Assembly (NCBI GenBank): GCA_937988695.1
Contig: CALKHM010000093.1
Coordinates: 1 to 9,503, forward strand
Reading direction: 5' to 3'
Length of the DNA: 9,503 nucleotides
DNA from: an uncultured Microbacterium sp.
GTDB taxonomy: Bacteria; Actinomycetota; Actinomycetes; Actinomycetales; Microbacteriaceae
A program made the translations under genes and the position numbers. The notes beneath the pieces were generated by a model. The model made no database searches, was not told the origin of the DNA, and was given only the letters and a program-made list of their open reading frames with translations. This document shows, piece by piece, positions 6,701 through 9,503 of the stretch. The first letter of the stretch is position 1. Every line of letters begins with the position of its first letter.

Positions 6701-8296
6701 GGAGTCCAGCGGCGGGTTGGTGACCTGGGCGAACTGCTGCGTGAAGTAGTCGAACAGCAGCCGCGGTCGCTCGCTGAGCACGGCGACGGGCGTGTCGGTG
6801 CCCATCGCGCCGATCGGCTCCGCCGCGTTCTGCCCCATCGGCGTGAGCAGGATCCGCACTTCCTCCTCGGTGTAGCCGAAGGTGCGCTGGCGGCGAGTGA
6901 TCGAGGCGATGGGGTGCACGATGTGCTCCCGCTCGGGCAGCTCGCTCAGGGCGAGCTTCTGACGCAGCCACAGCTCCCACGGATGCAGGGCGGCCAGCTG
7001 CGCCTTGACCTCCTCGTCCTCGATGATGCGGTGCTGCGCGGTGTCCACGACGAACATGCGCCCCGGCCGCAGCCGGCCGCGGCGGCGGATGCGCTCGGGA
7101 GCGAACTCGAGCACGCCGGTCTCACTGGCGATGACGACCAGGCCGTCGGTGGTCTGGGTCCAGCGACCGGGTCGCAGCCCGTTGCGGTCGAGAGTGGCGC
7201 ATACGAGCGTGCCGTCGGTGAGGATCATCGCTGCCGGGCCGTCCCACGGCTCCATCTGCAACGCGTGGTAGTCGTAGAAGGCGCGCAGGTCGGGTGCCAG
7301 GTCGCTGCGGTTCTCGTACGCCTCGGGAACCATCATCAGCATCGCGTGCGGGAGGCTCCGACCGGTGAGGGTGAGCAGTTCGAGCACCTCGTCGAAGGAT
7401 GCCGAGTCGCTCGCGCCCTCGGTGCAGATGGGCAGCAGCGGCTCGATGTCGCCGATCAGATCCGACTGCAGCTGGGACTGGCGCGCGCGCATCCAGTTGC
7501 GGTTGCCGCCCACCGTGTTGATCTCGCCGTTGTGGGCGAGCATGCGCAGCGGCTGGGCCAGCGGCCATGACGGGAACGTGTTCGTCGAGTACCGCGAGTG
7601 CACCACGGCCAGCTCGGAGGCGAACCGCTCGTCCCGCAGGTCGGGGTAGAACGGCTCGAGCTGGAGGGTGGTGACCATGCCCTTGTACCCGAGCGTGCGG
7701 GAAGACAGGGAGACGAAATACGCGCCCAGCTCGTGCTGGGCGCGCTTGCGCAGACGGTAGACCCGACGGTCGAGCTCGAGCCCGGACATCGCCGGCGCCC
7801 CGCCGATCGCCGGGCGGGACAGGAACAGCTGCTCGAACGCGGGCCGCGCCTCGTACGCGAGCTTGCCGAGGTGCGCGTCGTCGGTGGGCACCTCGCGCCA
7901 GCCGACCACGACGAGGTTCTCACTCGCGGCGAGCCTTTCGATCCCGGACTTCTGCGCGGCGCGCGCGGTGGCATCCAGCGGCAGGAAGACCATGCCCGCG
8001 GCATACTCGCCGACCGGCGGCAACTCGAAGTCGGTGACCGCTCGCAGGAACACGTCGGGCATCTGCGTGAGGATGCCCGCACCGTCGCCGGTGCCGGCAT
8101 CCGAGCCGATCGCGCCGCGGTGCTCGAGGTTGCGCAGGGCCGTCAGCGCGAGGTCGATGATGTCGTGGCCGGGCGTGCCGCGGAGCGTGGCGACCATGGC
8201 CAGGCCGCAGGCGTCCTTCTCGAACGCCGGGTTGTACATGCCCTGCCGGGGTGGGAGGCCTCCGAAGGTCTCAGGCACACGAGGGGTCGCTGACAT
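3722..8296 (-). CDS. gltB: Glutamate synthase (NADPH) large (alpha) subunit
   Basis: The large subunit of bacterial GOGAT: it hydrolyses glutamine, channels the ammonia to 2-oxoglutarate and reduces the product to glutamate. It has 1524 residues, full length. Domains in order: a probable 29-residue propeptide; a class II glutamine amidotransferase with nucleophile C30 (KDACGLAM), exposed by cleavage, and NGEINT at 256-261; a central domain (about 470-780); an FMN synthase barrel (about 840-1210) with GAMSYGSIS at 887-895, the PGEGGQLPP loop and the [3Fe-4S] ligands C1129, C1135 and C1140 (spacing C-x5-C-x4-C); and a GxGxG beta-helix (about 1270-1470) around the GRNLGAGMSGG motif (M1416). The ATG at 8296 has AGGA 10 nt upstream; M20 as start would leave a very short propeptide. 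It overlaps gltD by 8 bp. No expected residue is missing. Nitrogen control is likely by family, but no regulator site was recognised. Confidence 0.98.
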   Translation of the reverse strand: MSATPRVPETFGGLPPRQGMYNPAFEKDACGLAMVATLRGTPGHDIIDLALTALRNLEHRGAIGSDAGTGDGAGILTQMPDVFLRAVTDFELPPVGEYAAGMVFLPLDATARAAQKSGIERLAASENLVVVGWREVPTDDAHLGKLAYEARPAFEQLFLSRPAIGGAPAMSGLELDRRVYRLRKRAQHELGAYFVSLSSRTLGYKGMVTTLQLEPFYPDLRDERFASELAVVHSRYSTNTFPSWPLAQPLRMLAHNGEINTVGGNRNWMRARQSQLQSDLIGDIEPLLPICTEGASDSASFDEVLELLTLTGRSLPHAMLMMVPEAYENRSDLAPDLRAFYDYHALQMEPWDGPAAMILTDGTLVCATLDRNGLRPGRWTQTTDGLVVIASETGVLEFAPERIRRRGRLRPGRMFVVDTAQHRIIEDEEVKAQLAALHPWELWLRQKLALSELPEREHIVHPIASITRRQRTFGYTEEEVRILLTPMGQNAAEPIGAMGTDTPVAVLSERPRLLFDYFTQQFAQVTNPPLDSIREAVVTSLRTGIGPERNLLAWGPDHARQITIDFPVLDNDELAKIQNIERTMPGRRAVTIHGLYHFDAGPGTMRKRLAEICAEADAAIADGVEFLILSDRDSDKDLVPIPSLLLVSTVHHHLIRQQDRMKVALVVEAGDVREVHHVATLLGYGASAVNPYLAMETVEYLVRSGAITGLAPEKAVANVIYALGKGVLKIMSKMGISTVASYTGAQVFEAIGLGQELVDDFFTGTESKIGGITLEDIEAENQVRHDFAYPKDDAARAHERLWTGGEYEWRRDGPPHLFNPETVFRLQHSTQTRRFDIFREYTALVDDQSAELKTLRGMFRLRTDERPAVPLEEVEPVSEIVKRFATGAMSYGSISREAHETLAIAMNSIGGKSNTGEGGEDVDRLLDPRRRSAIKQVASGRFGVTSLYLTSADDIQIKLAQGAKPGEGGQLPPAKVYPWIARTRHATAGVGLISPPPHHDIYSIEDLKQLIFDLKRANPHARVHVKLVSQSGIGAVAAGTAKALADVILVSGYDGGTGASPLNSLKHAGTPWELGLAETQQTLMLNGMRDRVVVQADGQLKTGRDVVIAALLGAEEFGFATTALVVSGCIMMRKCHLDTCPVGVATQNPLLRERFTGKAEFVVNFMEFIAEEVREHLASLGFRSIDEAVGHSEMLDVDDAVRHFKTQGLDLGPILHGPVFGPDEPRRHLRDQEHHIESHFDVPVIEQARDVIAHGGHIRLDLPVHNTDRAIGTMLGHHVTKAHGEHGLATDSIELNLTGSAGQSFGAFLPAGISLRLEGDSNDYVGKGLSGGQIVIRPPRAALFDASENVIAGNVIGYGATSGSMFLRGVVGERFFVRNSGATAVVEGVGDHALEYMTGGLALILGRTGRNLGAGMSGGSAYVYRLDESNVNAQALAAGELELTALGSADATIVRDLLERHVAETGSRRATAILDDFDAELANFVRVLPRDYAAVLRTRQDALEEGLDPDGDVVWNRILEVTHG
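3736..3740 (-). promoter_or_regulatory. Strong Shine-Dalgarno for gltD inside gltB
   Basis: Minus-strand GGAGG (in GGAGGTGA) lies 6 nt before the gltD ATG, within the last codons of gltB. It is the strongest ribosome binding site in the window and fixes the gltD start. With the 8-bp ATGGCTGA overlap it points to translational coupling of the two subunits. Confidence 0.85.
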
Positions 8297-8376
8297 GGCG
8301 CTGCCGTCCTCACTGAACTCGGTATGGGACGACGTCGGCCCGGAGATGGGAAAGCGGAGTGGAGCCCCGCGCGCGA
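8297..8376 (-). promoter_or_regulatory. lgt-gltB intergenic region
   Basis: This 80-bp space between the lgt stop and the gltB ATG is the likeliest place for a gltBD promoter, but nothing fits well: CATACC near 8328 is only a weak -10 candidate with no well-spaced -35. A 4-bp GCGG/CCGC stem (8354-8357 with 8367-8370) followed on the minus strand by TTTCCC is too short to call a terminator. AGGA at 8307-8310 is the probable gltB ribosome site. Co-transcription with lgt remains possible. Confidence 0.3.
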
Positions 8377-9372
8377 TCAGGCGGGGGTGCCGGCCGCGGC
8401 GGTGGCGCTCGTGACGGGTGCCGCGGAGTCGACGTGGTCCACAGGGTCGCTGACGTCGACGTACTCAGGGGTGGTACCTGATTGTACAGCCCCCGCAGGG
8501 TGCCACTCGCGTCCGGGGCGATACGGCGAGGGCTCGTAGCCCGGATGCCGGCGCTTCTGCACGATCATGATGACCAGACCCAGGATCACACCGAAGATCG
8601 CCGCCCACACGTTCGTGCGCAGGCCGAGGAAGACGTCGCTCGGGTCGATGCGGATGGACTCCCACACGATGCGGCCGGCGCTGTACCAGACCAGGTAGAG
8701 GCCGAACAGGCGGCCCCACTGCATGCGGAACCGGTGACCCGCCCACAGGATCACCGCCGCTCCCAGCAGATTCCAGATCATCTCGTACAGGAACGTGGGC
8801 TGGAAGAGCGTCCCGGCCGGCAGTCCCGCGGGAAACGCCGGGTTGGACGACTCGATCTGCAGTCCCCAGGGCAGGCCCGTGGGCAGACCGAACAGCTCAT
8901 GGTTGAAGTAGTTGCCGAGCCGCCCGAGCGCCTGCGCGATGATCAGGCCGGGCGCGAGGGCGTCGGCGAAACTCCAGAACCGGATGCCGGTCCATCGGCA
9001 GCCCAGCCACGCGCCGACCGCACCGCCGATGAGCGCGCCATAGATGGCGATGCCGCCCTCCCAGATGTACAGCGCCGACAGCGGGTTGCGGCCGGGGCCG
9101 AAGTAGAACGAGAAGTGCGTGAGCACGTGGTAGATGCGTGCGCAGACGATCGCCAGCGGCACCGCGATCAGCGCGATGTCGATGACCACCCACGGCTCTG
9201 CTCCGCGCTTGGTGAGCCGGTGGTTGGCCATCAGGGTGGCGACGATGATGCCTAGGATGATGAACAGCGCGTAGAAGTGGATTCGCAGCGGCCCGATGTC
9301 GAAATAGCTGATGGAGGGGCTCGGGATGCTGGCGAGTACGCCGTTGATCGCGCTGGCGGGGGCAGACGTCAT
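8377..9372 (-). CDS. lgt: Phosphatidylglycerol-prolipoprotein diacylglyceryl transferase
   Basis: An integral membrane enzyme that moves diacylglycerol from phosphatidylglycerol to the lipobox cysteine of prolipoproteins, the first step of lipoprotein maturation. It has 331 residues with about seven hydrophobic segments (roughly 30-50, 62-84, 104-124, 136-149, 200-212, 221-237, 255-272). The Lgt signature is GRLGNYFNHE at 150-159, with R151, N154, N157 and E159. Other family motifs are WEGGIAIYG (104-112), with Y111 where E. coli has the functional His (Tyr is common in Gram-positives), QPTFLYE (191-197), and R234/E238 in GRIVWESIR. A 56-residue polar tail (276-331) rich in Pro, Ala, Thr, Val and Asp follows the last membrane segment; such tails vary in actinobacteria. 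The ATG at 9372 has no Shine-Dalgarno and lies 10 bp after the trpA stop, so the start may be leaderless or coupled to trpA. The trpA-lgt order is common in actinobacteria. Confidence 0.97.
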   Translation of the reverse strand: MTSAPASAINGVLASIPSPSISYFDIGPLRIHFYALFIILGIIVATLMANHRLTKRGAEPWVVIDIALIAVPLAIVCARIYHVLTHFSFYFGPGRNPLSALYIWEGGIAIYGALIGGAVGAWLGCRWTGIRFWSFADALAPGLIIAQALGRLGNYFNHELFGLPTGLPWGLQIESSNPAFPAGLPAGTLFQPTFLYEMIWNLLGAAVILWAGHRFRMQWGRLFGLYLVWYSAGRIVWESIRIDPSDVFLGLRTNVWAAIFGVILGLVIMIVQKRRHPGYEPSPYRPGREWHPAGAVQSGTTPEYVDVSDPVDHVDSAAPVTSATAAAGTPA

Positions 9373-9379
9373 GCGGACG

Positions 9380-9385
9380 AGTCTA
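9380..9385 (-). promoter_or_regulatory. Candidate -10 box for leaderless lgt
   Basis: Minus-strand TAGACT fits TANNNT and ends 7 nt before the lgt ATG; its first three bases are the trpA stop codon. The absence of any AGGAG-like site before lgt makes a leaderless start plausible. No -35 match is seen, and reinitiation after trpA translation is the alternative. Confidence 0.35.
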
Positions 9386-9503
9386 AGCGTTCGCGCTACG
9401 TGCCCCGTGCGCGGTGCCCGCCGCCAGTGCCGTCGCCGTGGCCGCGAGCCCGGCCAGCCCGCCGTCGCGCACTGATTCCAGCGCCTCCTGGATCCCGTCG
9501 ACG
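9383..9503 (-). CDS. trpA: Probable tryptophan synthase alpha chain, C-terminal end only
   Basis: Thirty-nine codons plus a TAG stop are visible; the rest lies beyond the right edge. The peptide starts VDGIQEALESVRDGGLAGLA and ends HGARSANA. This fits the last helix and loose tail of TrpA, which splits indole-3-glycerol phosphate to indole within the TrpAB complex. The segment holds no catalytic residue, so the call depends mainly on position: in actinobacteria trpA is often directly upstream of lgt, here with a 10-bp gap. The open frame, codon use and helix-like composition support real coding sequence. Another upstream gene cannot be excluded. Confidence 0.6.
   Translation of the reverse strand, partial: VDGIQEALESVRDGGLAGLAATATALAAGTAHGARSANA

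Noticed and set aside
3653..7570. Two very long plus-strand open frames (731 and 573 codons) in the same frame, opposite gltB.
   Set aside because: They share codon register with gltB, so a stop can occur only where gltB uses TTA, CTA or TCA. The breaks at 5846-5848 and 7568-7570 are a CTA Leu and a TCA Ser codon of gltB. The translations show no domain, and gltB is intact.
8354..8370. Possible terminator after lgt.
   Set aside because: Only 4 bp of stem (GCGG/CCGC) with a short TTTCCC tail; expected by chance in this base composition.
8482..9255. 257-codon plus-strand open frame opposite lgt.
   Set aside because: In antisense register with lgt; the peptide is charged and low-complexity with no domain, while lgt carries its full signature.
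1..9503. A hidden novel system such as a defence island, toxin-antitoxin pair, CRISPR array or retron.
   Set aside because: Every stretch is taken up by conserved housekeeping genes or short gaps. No direct repeat series, recombinase, reverse transcriptase or small unexplained gene pair was found.

Overview
This is a high-GC, densely packed stretch of actinobacterial core chromosome. The protein matches and the gene order trpA-lgt-gltB-gltD-pyk followed by an ANTAR response regulator suggest Microbacteriaceae, possibly Microbacterium. The genus is an inference from recalled family patterns, not from a search. All protein genes lie on the minus strand, so transcription runs from high to low coordinates. 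One tRNA gene lies on the plus strand.

Layout in the direction of transcription: the last 39 codons of a probable trpA (9383-9503); lgt, the prolipoprotein diacylglyceryl transferase (8377-9372); an 80-bp gap; gltB and gltD, the two subunits of NADPH-dependent glutamate synthase (3722-8296 and 2263-3729), which overlap by 8 bp; a 65-bp gap; pyk, pyruvate kinase (746-2197), ending in a strong hairpin; tRNA-Leu(CAA) on the plus strand (570-652), convergent with pyk; and, transcribed away from the tRNA, a PdtaR-like response regulator that runs off the left edge (1-513).

The genes cover late tryptophan synthesis, lipoprotein lipidation, ammonia assimilation (GltB releases ammonia from glutamine and reduces the 2-oxoglutarate adduct; GltD supplies electrons from NADPH) and the last ATP-yielding step of glycolysis. 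They are linked by chromosomal position more than by a shared pathway, although Pyk and GltBD sit on either side of the pyruvate/2-oxoglutarate junction of carbon and nitrogen metabolism. The response regulator looks like the cytoplasmic partner of a histidine kinase encoded elsewhere and is predicted to act on RNA through its ANTAR domain.

I see no mobile element, CRISPR array, toxin-antitoxin pair, defence genes or biosynthetic cluster, and no sign of a previously undescribed system. The points worth a second look are small: possible leaderless starts of the response regulator and lgt, palindromes just upstream of the tRNA, and two adjacent hairpins between the tRNA and pyk. The very long plus-strand open frames opposite gltB, gltD, pyk and lgt are coding shadows. 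They share codon register with the real genes and stay open because those genes almost never use TTA, CTA or TCA codons.
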